Source: Sporosarcina thermotolerans
Lineage (GTDB): Bacteria > Bacillota > Bacilli > Bacillales_A > Planococcaceae
Length of the DNA stretch: 64,000 nucleotides
Direction: 5' to 3'
Assembly: GCF_030067815.1 (NCBI RefSeq)
Contig: NZ_CP125968.1
Location: 477,501-541,500, forward strand
Shown one piece after another: positions 52,699-61,893 of the stretch. Below the pieces are notes generated by a model. It worked only from the letters and a program-made list of their open reading frames with translations, was not told where the DNA came from and did not search any database. Within the stretch, counting starts at the first letter, position 1, and the number at the start of each line of letters is the position of its first letter. Made by a program: the position numbers and the translations under genes.

Positions 52699-53210
52699 GC
52701 GCTTATAAGAAAGTAATGAAACAGATTCAGGCTTCCGAAGAATTTAAGAGTAAAATGCAAGAAGAGATGATGGAATATGGGAAAAAAGAAAAGAGGGCCT
52801 ATATGAAAAATACGAAGCTTGTAGTTGGTAGTTTAGTTGCTTGTGCTGTAATCGCTGTGGTTGCTTTAACAAATATAAACAACGGTGTAGCGTTAGATTT
52901 GACGGAGAGAATTGTAGTGGATCATTTAGGTCCTGCTGCAAGTGCAGTGGTTAATATTGATGGAGTGATAACAGAAGTCGGCGAAGATGGTCTGAGCTTC
53001 ACGTTGGATAACGGTATGCAAGTAGTGGTAACAGATAATACAGAATTGGGAATAGATGGTCCAACAGCAGCACCTAAGGAAGAACAGTTATTTGAACCTA
53101 CATTTAGAGTGGGCAATCTAATAGGCGGTTTTACGGAAGACACGTCGACAGATCCAGTTACTGCAGCAGTAATTTATACTAACTGGAACTTCGAAGATCC
53201 TATTGGATAA
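52695..53210 (+). CDS. Putative anti-sigma membrane protein
   Basis: 171 residues: short cytoplasmic N-terminus (about 1-40), one membrane helix (about 42-60: LVVGSLVACAVIAVVAL), extracellular part with no recognised domain. No HxxxCxxC zinc motif. Anti-sigma role inferred from coupling to the ECF sigma gene. Confidence 0.75.
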   Translation: MSAYKKVMKQIQASEEFKSKMQEEMMEYGKKEKRAYMKNTKLVVGSLVACAVIAVVALTNINNGVALDLTERIVVDHLGPAASAVVNIDGVITEVGEDGLSFTLDNGMQVVVTDNTELGIDGPTAAPKEEQLFEPTFRVGNLIGGFTEDTSTDPVTAAVIYTNWNFEDPIG

Positions 53211-53213
53211 GGT

Positions 53214-53231
53214 GCCCGGTATCATAAGTAA
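53214..53231 (+). other. att-like direct repeat 4 (right end candidate)
   Basis: GCCCGGTATCATAAGTAA shares its last 13 bases (GTATCATAAGTAA) exactly with the rlmH 3' end, 14 of 18 overall. Starts 3 bp after the anti-sigma stop. It may mark the right boundary of the rlmH island. Confidence 0.6.
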
Positions 53232-53256
53232 TAGGGTTTAATATACTCAATTAATA

Positions 53257-53303
53257 AAGGGGTATCTTGAAAAGTCAAGCTTTCATGACACCCCTACTTT
53301 TTA
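53257..53303 (+). terminator. Terminator, imperfect
   Basis: AGGGGTATC / GACACCCCT arms with further TTGAAA / TTTCA pairing, followed by ACTTTTTAT. Confidence 0.7.
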
Positions 53304-53395
53304 TCGCAAATCTCTGTGAAAATTTGTACATATGCGGTTGTCATTCAAAAAGTGCCACCATCTTCGGGTCTCAAATTAGGGACACAATGGGCTTT

Positions 53396-54354
53396 TTATG
53401 AAGAAATCGTAACAACAACTTTACCTTGTGCATGACCCTCTTCGAAATACTTAAAGGCATTAGGTAATTCGTTAAATGAAAATCGTCGATCAATAACAGC
53501 AGTTAATTGATTATTTTCTGCGAGTTCCTTAATGAAATTTAAATCTTCTTGTTTATGAGTTTGCATGAAAATGTTTATCTTTTTGTTTCCAATGGAACAA
53601 ACATTGCTTGAGGCATTTGTTTTGGAGAACCACCAACAAGTATAAACTTTCCACTCGATTTCAGTGCTTTTAAGTATTCTGATATTGGTTGATACCCATT
53701 TACCCCAAGAATTAAGTCATAAGTATTATTTTTATCGAAAATAGTCTCTTTCTTGTAATCTATTACATGATCTATATCTAAAGATTTTATGATGTCAACA
53801 TTTCGTGTACTACAAACAGCTGTCACGTTCGCACCTAATGCTTTTGCAATTTGAACTGCGAAGGTGCCAACACCACCAGAAGCACCATAAATTAAAACGT
53901 CTTGTCCTTCTTGGATATTTCCCTTATTTCGAAGTGCTTGAAGGGCTGTGGATGCAGCCATTGGTAATGCAGCTGCCTCTTCAAAGGAAATGTTTTTAGG
54001 TTTCATGGCAATTGAATTTTCTGGTACAGCAACATATTCTGCATATCCACTCCAGCCACTACTCGATAAATCTCCGAAAACTTCATCCCCAACTATAAAG
54101 TGTTTGACATTTTTCCCGACAGCTTCAATGGTACCTGCAATATCCCCGCCAGGAATCCTAAATTTAGGCTTCGTAATGCCAAATGCAAAACGCGCAACAA
54201 AAGGCTTTCCACGCAAAAGCACAATGTTACCATAGTTTATAGATGTTGCGTGTACTTTTACTAGGACTTGATTGTCATTACAAATCGGTTTTTCAATATC
54301 TAACAGTTCTAAAACATCGGGTGAGCCATACTTGTTTGTAACGTAAGCTTTCAA
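53396..54354 (-). CDS. Zinc-independent NADP-dependent quinone-oxidoreductase-like protein (one-base deletion)
   Basis: Medium-chain dehydrogenase/reductase. GroES-like N-terminal part (about 1-110) and Rossmann NAD(P)-binding domain with YGASGGVGTFAVQIAKALGA. TTG start 54354 with GGAGG upstream. The frame is lost at T run 53580-53584 (minus-strand A5, A6 expected); the restored C-terminus (INIFMQTHKQEDLNF, then EEGHAQGKVVVTIS) reaches TAA at 53396. About 319 residues. Substrate unknown. Confidence 0.87.
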
Positions 54355-54499
54355 AATCTATCCTCCTATTAACATATTTCAGGTCCTTACAGTCTATTCA
54401 AGATGACAAACTTTAACTCCTATATTTACTTCCGCAAATATATAATGTTTTAATTGAATAGAATACAGATTTTCAAATATTGATCAAGGAGAAATTAGA

Positions 54500-55045
54500 A
54501 TGCTAACTGTTCGACAAATCTATCAAAAAGATTATCCAAACGGGAAAAAAGTATTTTATAAATATACGTCGGAGAAATATTATAATATCCATATAGATAG
54601 AAACGATAATGGTTGGAACTTCTCTTTAACAGAAGAAAGATTTGCATGCCCTTTTGTAAAAGAAATTCAAGAAGAAATTTTCGAACCGTATAAAGAGGGT
54701 TCGGAATATTATTTGGCAAAGCTTCATGATGAAGAGGTTGCTATTATGGTAGTCCAACAAATGGAGTGGAATAATACATTATTAATTCATGATTTATATG
54801 TTGACGATCGATATAAGAAGAATGGTATTGGGAGAATTTTAATGGAAGTGGCTAAGAAAAGAGCAACTGAATTATGCGTCAGATCTATCATATTGGAAAC
54901 ACAAACATCTAATTATCCAGCTATCCAGTTTTATTTGAAAAATGGTTTTGAATTGATTGGATTTAATTCAATATCTTATTCGAATGAAGATGTAAAGAAA
55001 AATGAAGTGCGTATTGAAATGGGCTATAGACTAAAAGATCTTTAG
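54500..55045 (+). CDS. GNAT family N-acetyltransferase
   Basis: 181 residues; acetyl-CoA-binding motif DDRYKKNGIGRILME and following helix, then ETQTSNYPAIQFYLKNGFELIG (beta5-alpha4 of the fold). Acceptor unknown. RBS CAAGGAG before ATG 54500. Confidence 0.88.
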   Translation: MLTVRQIYQKDYPNGKKVFYKYTSEKYYNIHIDRNDNGWNFSLTEERFACPFVKEIQEEIFEPYKEGSEYYLAKLHDEEVAIMVVQQMEWNNTLLIHDLYVDDRYKKNGIGRILMEVAKKRATELCVRSIILETQTSNYPAIQFYLKNGFELIGFNSISYSNEDVKKNEVRIEMGYRLKDL

Positions 55046-55112
55046 AGGATGATTTCAAGCGCTTTTATAAATAAACGTTAGACGGTATATGACAAACATC
55101 GAATAGCAACGA

Positions 55113-55151
55113 GGACAGGTTCCTTGGCCTAACAAGCCAAGGAACCTGTCC
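55113..55151. repeat. Perfect 16-bp inverted repeat
   Basis: GGACAGGTTCCTTGGC, loop CTAACAA, GCCAAGGAACCTGTCC. Strong hairpin without T run on either side; not a usual terminator. No second copy was found in this window. Confidence 0.7.
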
Positions 55152-55164
55152 CCGTGGGCATTGT

Positions 55165-55276
55165 GGAGTTAACGTTTACATCTGTTAAAAATATCGAATG
55201 GACTCCTCGTATTCCTCCAATAGCTTTAATGCAATGGATGTGTCCCCTGAATCCACATGCAGGCTGATATTCAGGA
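55165..55276 (-). pseudogene. Remnant copy of the 3' end of the exporter gene at 56288
   Basis: 55193-55275 is about 85 percent identical to 56408-56490, coding the ELPKTREEF..SIRETE/ALKLLEEYEES part of the exporter-like protein, and CTGTTAAAAAT occurs at corresponding distal positions. The copy lacks a start and the rest of the gene. It lies on the other side of the tandem-GNAT gene from the intact copy. Confidence 0.75.
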
Positions 55277-55280
55277 TTAT

Positions 55281-56213
55281 TCAAATTGTTAGTTGCTTCG
55301 AATAAACGGTTGTTTGTGAATGGGGGCTCATTCCCACTTGTTGATATAAACGGTTTGCATTTGTTAGGCTATCGCTGTCTACATACAAAAGAATCGTTTT
55401 TTGTTTACGTTTATATGCTAAACCAAATGTATGAAGCAGCATTGCCTTGCCTAATCCTTGTTTTCTATATTCCCGTTTCACACCCAATAAATCAATAAAT
55501 ACTCCATCATCTTGCAATCTACTCATGAGGAATCCTACTGGTTCAGAATCCTTCCATACAATAAACCATAGGCTGGGATCATAGTCGTCAGCTTTTTTTT
55601 GAGAAATCCATGTTGAACCATCCTTTTTTGTATAACCCCATGCATCCCGGAATGTTTCGTCGTATATCGAGAATAGAGTGTCTTCGTCATGATTAGGCCG
55701 AAATGATCGTAACGTCATTCCCTCATGTAAATAAGGCACGTTTGGTGGGGATTTTAACTCGATTTTCATTCGTTCATACAACCTACTAAATTGATATCCA
55801 CGATTTTCAACAAGATTTCGAGCAGCAATATTGTTAAAAGGAACTTGGTTCATTAAAGTTTGCACTCCATCTTTCCCTTTAGCTAGAATATTGGCTCGTT
55901 CCTCCACTTTGTTTAGTAGAAGTGAACCAATCCCTTGATTTTTATACTGCGGGTGGACAAATACACAAGTATCCATTCTGTTAGCTCCTGTTACCTCAAC
56001 AAAACTATACCCAATTATTTCATTAGTTGAAGCAAGGGCAATCCATGCATCTGTTTCAATTTGAACGGAATTCCATATATCCAGTACATCTGACAATGTA
56101 ATATCCGGTTCACCAATCTCCTCGATATCACATGCTGATATCAAATCTGTAATCACTTGAGCATCTTCTACTGTTGGATTTTTAATAATAACCTTCTGTT
56201 CCCCTGTATCCAT
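55281..56213 (-). CDS. Tandem GNAT-domain acetyltransferase
   Basis: 310 residues with two acetyltransferase halves: the first has VHPQYKNQGIGSLLLNKVEE, the second VKREYRKQGLGKAMLLHTF and ANRLYQQVGM. Acetyl-CoA binding signature QxxGxG/A occurs in both. Substrate unknown; similar to mycothiol-synthase-like two-domain proteins in layout only. ATG 56213 with GGGGGAG upstream. Flanked by the exporter gene and its duplicated remnant. Confidence 0.87.
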   Translation of the reverse strand: MDTGEQKVIIKNPTVEDAQVITDLISACDIEEIGEPDITLSDVLDIWNSVQIETDAWIALASTNEIIGYSFVEVTGANRMDTCVFVHPQYKNQGIGSLLLNKVEERANILAKGKDGVQTLMNQVPFNNIAARNLVENRGYQFSRLYERMKIELKSPPNVPYLHEGMTLRSFRPNHDEDTLFSIYDETFRDAWGYTKKDGSTWISQKKADDYDPSLWFIVWKDSEPVGFLMSRLQDDGVFIDLLGVKREYRKQGLGKAMLLHTFGLAYKRKQKTILLYVDSDSLTNANRLYQQVGMSPHSQTTVYSKQLTI

Positions 56214-56287
56214 TTATCGTACTCCCCCTAATGCTAATAAATAATTTTATTATGGCTTTCACCAAACTATTAGCCGCACCAAGTAAG

Positions 56288-57250
56288 TTAAACATTAGTT
56301 CTGTTAAAAATGTTCTTCTTAATAATCAAGTAGTTCTTGATCTCAAAGTTTAAATAAAAAAGATTTGCTCTTATTTCAAATTCTTCCCTCGTCTTCGGCA
56401 ATTCTGTTTCACGAATGGATTCTTCGTATTCCTCTAATAGCTTTAATGCAATGGTTGTGTCCCCTGAATCCACATGCTGACTGATATTCAGAAAGATACT
56501 CGCAAGCATCCCTCTTTGTTTGACTTCCAACTTCGATGAAGAAACAATGCCTATGATGGCTACCATTTGTTTTAGGATTTCGAGTTGATCCTCTCGCATT
56601 TCAAGATAATAATAATCTTTATTTTCTTTTCGTAACAAATGATTTTCTACATCTTGTATAGTGAGGTTTTTAGCCTGATTAAGGATATTTTCAACTTCGA
56701 CTATCTCTTTTCCATCCCACTCTTGCTCACTATCCTTTAAAAATGTAGAGAATTGATATAGAATTGTGCTGAATTTATTTTCGATATCCTTTTTATATTG
56801 TTCGATTTCTTTCTTGAAACTTGGCATAATGCTGTTTACGAGTAAGGCGATTCCTATACCTATGAAAATAATATAGAGCTCATTCAATAAGTTTTCGAGG
56901 TTAGCTTCCTTAACTGTATAAATATGCAAAACAACAACTATGCTTGTAATAAATCCTTCTTGAGTACGCGTTTTTACAAGTACAGGGACGAAAAATAAGA
57001 TGAAAAGAGTCAATGTGATAGGATGGTACCCTAATAACTCAAAAAAGATGGAACCTAAAATTAGAGATAATAGCGATGCAAAAAACTTCTTTTGAATGGA
57101 ATGCAACGTCTTTTTCTTTGTCTTCTCTATACACATTATGACGATAATGGCTGCAAATGACGCAAACTCCAAGTCGAATAAACTTGCAATCCAAATTGCC
57201 AACCCGGCACCTATTGCAGTTTTAATTGTCCGATAACCCATTCCGATCAT
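56288..57250 (-). CDS. Aromatic acid exporter-like membrane protein (DUF939/ArAE family)
   Basis: About 320 residues. N-terminal part with six hydrophobic segments in the FUSC/ArAE pattern (RTIKTAIGAGLAIWIASLF at the start), C-terminal cytoplasmic helical domain of the DUF939 C-terminal type. ATG 57250 (MIGMGYRTIKT) is placed after AAGAGGGTGAT; GTG 57259 is inside that site. Substrate unknown. Its 3' end is duplicated at 55165-55276. Confidence 0.83.
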   Translation of the reverse strand: MIGMGYRTIKTAIGAGLAIWIASLFDLEFASFAAIIVIMCIEKTKKKTLHSIQKKFFASLLSLILGSIFFELLGYHPITLTLFILFFVPVLVKTRTQEGFITSIVVVLHIYTVKEANLENLLNELYIIFIGIGIALLVNSIMPSFKKEIEQYKKDIENKFSTILYQFSTFLKDSEQEWDGKEIVEVENILNQAKNLTIQDVENHLLRKENKDYYYLEMREDQLEILKQMVAIIGIVSSSKLEVKQRGMLASIFLNISQHVDSGDTTIALKLLEEYEESIRETELPKTREEFEIRANLFYLNFEIKNYLIIKKNIFNRTNV

Positions 57251-57351
57251 AAGTATCACCCTCTTATTTTCTATATTTTATTATACCCAAGTTCAGGAAA
57301 AAACTGATAGTAGTAACTGTTTCATGAAAAGAGAAAGGAGTTGGTGGTCAT

Positions 57352-58255
57352 ATGGCTAAAAGTAAAATAACGGTGATTGGAAGTATTAACATGGATTTAG
57401 TGACGAGCACCAGCCGAATCCCTAAAGTGGGCGAAACATTGCTTGGTGATTCGTTTCATACCATTCCCGGAGGAAAAGGCGCTAATCAGGCTGTGGCTGC
57501 GGCTCGGCTTGGTGCGGAAGTGACCATGATCGGAGCTGTAGGTGATGACTCCTTTGGTGAAACGGTAGTGAATAATTTAACAAGTCATGGGATAAACACT
57601 GAAGATATTATTAGGATTAAGGATTGCTCAACTGGTATTGCCTCTATTACAGTATCGGACAGGGATAATAGCATTATTGTTGTACCTGGTGCAAATGACC
57701 ATATAACTTTAGATATCATTGAGCAAAACGAAGATAAGATTAAAAATAGCGATATTCTATTATTACAATTGGAAATTCCGCTTGAAAGTGTGATAAGGGC
57801 TGTACAGTTAGCGAAAAAGCATAACACCCTCACGATATTAAATCCTGCTCCCATTAGAAAGCTCCCTATGGAGTTACTGGAAATGGTGGATTATTTAACG
57901 CCTAATGAACATGAGCAAACGCTGCTGTTCGGTTCAACGGGTGGCACTGAAAAAGAAGTAGAGATGTTAAAAGAAAAGTGCATTGTAACGAAAGGTTCCA
58001 AAGGGGTTATGCTTTACCATAACGGCGATTGTTTAGAGATTCCAAGCATTCAGGTTGAAGCCGTTGATACAACAGGTGCAGGCGATTCGTTTAATGGGGC
58101 GTTGGCCTTTTTTATGTGCAGGTACTAAAATTGAAGATGGCTGCCGGTTTGCCAATGTTGTTGGGGCAATTTCAGTCACGAAACTTGGCGCACAAACTGG
58201 TATGCCGTCTATAAAAGAAGTTGATGAATTTTTACAGGCCAATAAGTTAAATTGA
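57352..58255 (+). CDS. rbsK: Ribokinase (one-base insertion)
   Basis: PfkB-family kinase that phosphorylates D-ribose (ATP-dependent) for the pentose phosphate pathway. N-terminal signature GSINMDLV and PGGKGANQAVAAARLG; anion-hole/catalytic motif DTTGAGDSFNGALAF near the end. A run of six T at 58108-58113 (five expected) breaks the frame; the restored C-terminus is LCAGTKIEDGCRFAN...QANKLN. About 300 residues. 21 bp before the nucleoside hydrolase gene, which would supply ribose from nucleosides. Confidence 0.93.
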
Positions 58256-58276
58256 ACTGAAACGGAGAGATCACTA

Positions 58277-59185
58277 ATGAAACCAGTAATAGTAGATGTG
58301 GATACCGGCATTGATGATGCATTAGCAATTACATATGCTTTAAAATCCCCTGAGTTGGATGTAATCGGTTTAACGACATGCTTTGGAAATAACTCACTTG
58401 AGAATACAACCCGTAGTACACTCGTGATTTTAGAGAGACTTAGGAAGACTGTGCCCGTCTACATGGGTGCAGATAAACCGCTGAAACGTGGGATAACTAA
58501 ATTCCCACTTAATGTTCACGGGGAGGATGGCTTGGGTAACAACTTCTCAGAAAATCCTGTCAGGGAAGCGGAGGCTGAAAGTGCGGTAGATTTCATTATC
58601 AGCCAAGTAAAAGCGTCCACACGAAATTACACTAATTCCAGTCGGGCCGTTAACGAATCTTGCCCAGGCTATTATAAAAGCACCGGAGATAATCCCTCTT
58701 TTCAACGAAGTGATCATTATGGGTGGTGCAGTGTTGCCCCTGGTAATGTAACACCTTATAGCGAGGCAAATATATTGGCAGATCCGGAAGCCGCGGATTA
58801 TGTGTTTTCCTCAGGGCTTCCAGTAACTATTGTCGGTCTTGACGTTACGATGAAGACAATCTTACCAGCGGCAACGACAGATGAATGGCGGGCTATAGGA
58901 ACAGACGAGTCCCGTTTTTATGCAGATATGACAGACTTTTATATACAGGCATACGAAACATTTGAACCGGGATTTGGGGGATGCGCCCTGCATGACCCAT
59001 TAGCTGTAGGTGTCGCTATAGATCCTGATTTTGTTAAAAGGGAAGAATGGAATGTAAAGGTTGTCCTGGATGGAGAAGAGACCGGAAGAACAGTGGCATC
59101 CGCTGAAGGCGAACCAAAAGTTCAAGTTTGCACTGAAGTGAAGGCGGAACAGTTTTTAGACCATTTTCTTGGCCGTATTTTATAA
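58277..59185 (+). CDS. Nucleoside hydrolase, IUNH family (compensating indels)
   Basis: Hydrolyses nucleosides to base and ribose. N-terminal calcium-binding motif DVDTGIDDALAI, C-terminal LHDPLAVGVAID. Between about 58621 and 58740 the frame is wrong: a gain of one (or loss of two) base at 58621-58624 and loss of one C at 58737-58740 compensate, so the gene stays open but about 38 residues are scrambled. The other frame gives the family sequence EITLIPVGPLTNLAQAI and LFNEVIIMGGAV. About 302 residues. Operon with rbsK: ribose salvage. Confidence 0.9.
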   Translation: MKPVIVDVDTGIDDALAITYALKSPELDVIGLTTCFGNNSLENTTRSTLVILERLRKTVPVYMGADKPLKRGITKFPLNVHGEDGLGNNFSENPVREAEAESAVDFIISQVKASTRNYTNSSRAVNESCPGYYKSTGDNPSFQRSDHYGWCSVAPGNVTPYSEANILADPEAADYVFSSGLPVTIVGLDVTMKTILPAATTDEWRAIGTDESRFYADMTDFYIQAYETFEPGFGGCALHDPLAVGVAIDPDFVKREEWNVKVVLDGEETGRTVASAEGEPKVQVCTEVKAEQFLDHFLGRIL

Positions 59186-59199
59186 ACGCTAAAATAAGA

Positions 59200-59248
59200 A
59201 ACAGTGTCACTCCCGGTTTTTATTGGGTGTGACACTGTTTTTTTTTTA
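59200..59248 (+). terminator. Terminator after the ribose-salvage operon
   Basis: AACAGTGTCAC / GTGACACTGTT arms with inner CCCGGT / ATTGGG, followed by a long T run. Confidence 0.93.
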
Positions 59249-59306
59249 TGATACGATACAGTTGAACGACTAGTAAAAGACTTCACAACAACGGCGGGAG
59301 TGGCGA

Positions 59307-60228
59307 ATGAATCGACTTAAAGGTATTTTAATGATCATAACGGGAGCAATGATGTGGGGGGCAACGGGTCCGATGATGGAATGGATCCTTGCGACGAGCG
59401 ATATGACCATCTCCTTCATGCTGACTGTCCGCTTGATAGTTGCGGGCTTTTTTGTTTTACTGTTTTTAAAAATGAATGGTAGGGATATTTACCAACCGTT
59501 GCGGCATAAAGTCTGGCTACAGCAAATGATCATTTTCGGGGTGTTCGGCATGCTTGGTGTACAGCTTGCGTTTGTCGGGTCCATTAACGCAAGTAATGCG
59601 GTCATTGCGACATTATTTCAGTTTTTAGCACCCATTTATATTATTCTTTTCGTTTCAGTTCGGCATAAGGTATTGCCGCCTGCCGCGCAAGTGGTCGGAA
59701 TGATTGTGACGATGGTAGGCCTTTTTTATCTTTTGACGAATGGTTCGCTGTCCGGATTTGCACTTAGTGCAGGGGCAGTCGCCTGGGGAATTTCTGTTGG
59801 TTTCGCGTTTACATTTTACACGCTTTATCCCACAAGGTTAATGAAAGAATGGGGTGTCCTCTTATCTGTAGGCTGGGGATGCTCATAGGCGGCGGGGCAT
59901 TGTTCCTCACAAGTGTTACGAAAATGCAGGCTGGTTTTGTAACCCTCGGTGATTGGAAAATTACCTTGATTCTTTCACTTGCCATCATCGTCGGTACGGT
60001 TGCCTTCCTTTTATTTTTAGGTAGCATGAAGTACATTTCACCCGTCGAAACAAGTCTTCTTTCAAGCTTCGAACCGCTGACAGCGATGATCATATCCGTC
60101 ATCTGGTCGGTAGTGTACTTGGTAAATGGCAACTTGTTGGCGCAATTATCATGCTCATTGGTGTCACAGGGTTATCGATAGCGGGAGGAAAGGTGAAAGA
60201 GGAAAAGGGACAGTTAATTAAACGGTAA
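59307..60228 (+). CDS. EamA/DMT-family transporter (two one-base deletions)
   Basis: Ten-helix drug/metabolite exporter with two EamA repeats; starts MNRLKGILMIITGAMMWGATGPM. Breaks: G missing in the G4 run 59875-59878 (SVGWGMLIGGG) and T missing at 60107 (IWFGSVLGKW). The restored C-terminus ends KVKEEKGQLIKR at TAA 60226-60228. About 307 residues. RBS GGGAG before ATG 59307. Substrate unknown. Confidence 0.88.
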
Positions 60229-60294
60229 ATTCTGTAACATCTCTTGCACATCTTCGTCCTACAAAGTAATGAATAAATGGAAAGAGTGGATGAG

Positions 60295-61180
60295 ATGAAG
60301 AAGAAGGTTGTGCTGGCGGGGGCACTGGATTCATCGGCAGTTTCTTGAGAAGCAATTTATTGAATCGGGGTATGAAGTTGTCCATATTTCGAGACGTCCT
60401 GAGCATATTTCTTGGACGGATCAAAAACGTATTATGGAAGCGTTGGACGGAGCGGAAATGCTCATCAATCTTGCAGGAAAAACTGTCAATTGCCGTTATA
60501 ACGATAAAAACAAGAAAGAAATCATGCAATCAAGAACAGAGACAACCGAAATTCTTGGGCAGACAATCGCCAATTGTGACAACCCTCCTCCGCTATGGAT
60601 TAATTCAAGCACTGCAACCATTTATCGTCACGCGGAAGATCGACCGATGACTGAAGCGGACGGGGAAATCGGTAGCGGATTTTCCGTTGAAGTAGCAAAA
60701 GCCTGGGAAGCATCTCTTTTTGAATTTGACCTCCCAAAAACAAGACAGGTTGCCCTTCGTATCGCCATTGTCTTAGGCAAGGATGGCGGGGTCATGGAAC
60801 CCTACGTGAATCTTGTCCGTTTCGGACTTGGTGGCGTTCAGGGTCCGGGCAACCAAATGTTTAGCTGGATCCATATTGAAGACTTATATCGTATAGTCCT
60901 CTTTATAAAAGAGAATGAGCAGCTTGAAGGTGTGTTCAATTGTGCAGCGCCAACTCCAATTACAAACCGGGAGCTAATGGCGCAGTTTCGCAAAAGGATG
61001 AATCGGAAATTTGGTCTCTCCTCTCCGAAATGGATGCTTGAAATGGGGGCCGTTTTTATAGGTACGGAAACCGAATTGATATTGAAGAGCCGGTGGGTTG
61101 TGCCTGAACGCCTAAAGAATGAGGGTTTTCATTTCAAATTTGAAACGATTGAAAAGGCACTTCAGCAGATTTTGAAGTAG
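60295..61180 (+). CDS. TIGR01777/YfhF family epimerase-like protein (two one-base deletions)
   Basis: NAD(P)-binding SDR-type protein. Restored N-terminus MKKKVVLAGGTGFIGQFLE is the Rossmann GxxGFIG motif; G is missing in run 60318-60322 and again at 60336-60337. Family motifs: INLAGKTVNCRYND, NSSTATIYRH, FSWIHIEDLYR. The C-terminal DUF1731 part ends in the last ~50 residues. About 295 residues. Widely conserved, function unproven (linked to septation in some species). Confidence 0.88.
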
Positions 61181-61277
61181 TGGAAAAAGCCTATAATAAA
61201 TTGGTTTATTTATTAAAGGATAGATATACTTTAATAAGGATAGCAAAATTTGCAATTAGACAAGGAGACGATTTACC

Positions 61278-61676
61278 ATGGGAAAAGTTTTACCTTTTTT
61301 AATGTTCCAAGAGGGTAATGCAGAAGAAGCGATGAACTTTTACACTTCACTCGTTAAGGATTCAGAGATACTGAGCATTGTCCGTTACGGAGCAGAAGGA
61401 CCAGGAGATGAAGGCACAGTGATGCAAGCCAGATTCTCTTTAAAAGGGCAGGAATTCATGTGTATTGACAGTAATGTGAAGCATCAGTTTACATTTACAC
61501 CTTCTTTCTCTATCTATATCACTTGTGATTCTGAAGAAGAACTCACTGAACTATACGAGAAACTGCTTGAAGGCGGTCAGGCACTGATGCCAATAGATAA
61601 TTACGGGTTCAGTAAGAAGTTTGGTTGGGTAAACGATCGCTTCGGAGTTTCGTGGCAAATGGATCTTCCTTTTTGA
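61278..61676 (+). CDS. VOC family protein (PhnB-like)
   Basis: 132 residues, glyoxalase/bleomycin-resistance fold of the 3-demethylubiquinone-9 methyltransferase-like group: PFLMFQEGNAEEAMNFYTS and a C-terminal FGWVNDRFGVSWQ. Enzymatic role unknown. RBS CAAGGAG before ATG. Confidence 0.88.
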   Translation: MGKVLPFLMFQEGNAEEAMNFYTSLVKDSEILSIVRYGAEGPGDEGTVMQARFSLKGQEFMCIDSNVKHQFTFTPSFSIYITCDSEEELTELYEKLLEGGQALMPIDNYGFSKKFGWVNDRFGVSWQMDLPF

Positions 61677-61723
61677 AATAAAAATTGTAAATATTATCAA
61701 TAATGTTATATCAATAAAGCATG

Positions 61724-61753
61724 TTGACAACCCTGTTTTCCTTCTGGTAGATT
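61724..61753 (+). promoter_or_regulatory. Promoter of the T-box-like leader
   Basis: TTGACA at 61724-61729, 18-nt spacer and TAGATT at 61748-61753 with an extended -10 TG. Transcription would start near 61760. Confidence 0.6.
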
Positions 61754-61759
61754 ACTTCT

Positions 61760-61845
61760 AATATAAGAAAATCTAAGACGTGAAAAAGTAATTTGGGTGG
61801 TATCGCGAGTAAGAACTCGTCCCTGTTGCGGGACGGGTTTTTTAT
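61760..61845 (+). promoter_or_regulatory. T-box-like leader (antiterminator/terminator only)
   Basis: GGGTGGTATCGCG at 61795-61807 matches the T-box sequence GGGTGGNACCGCG except one base, and ACTCGTCCC / GGGACGGGT followed by TTTTTT at 61815-61845 forms the terminator with the typical CGTCCC. From the promoter only about 35 nt precede the T-box motif, too short for a normal Stem I with specifier codon. So it is a remnant or a very short form. It precedes the YitT-family gene by 49 bp. Confidence 0.6.
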
Positions 61846-61893
61846 TTTTAGTTTCATAAGTTGTCTTCTTTCAGGAAAGGGAGGTTTACTAAA

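Noticed and set aside
42825..53231. A ccr serine recombinase or transposase that would mobilise the island
   Set aside because: All sizeable reading frames in the interval were read; none shows resolvase or transposase motifs.
61680..61845. Complete canonical T-box riboswitch
   Set aside because: Only the 3' antiterminator/terminator half is visible; no Stem I or specifier loop could be recognised between the promoter and the T-box motif.
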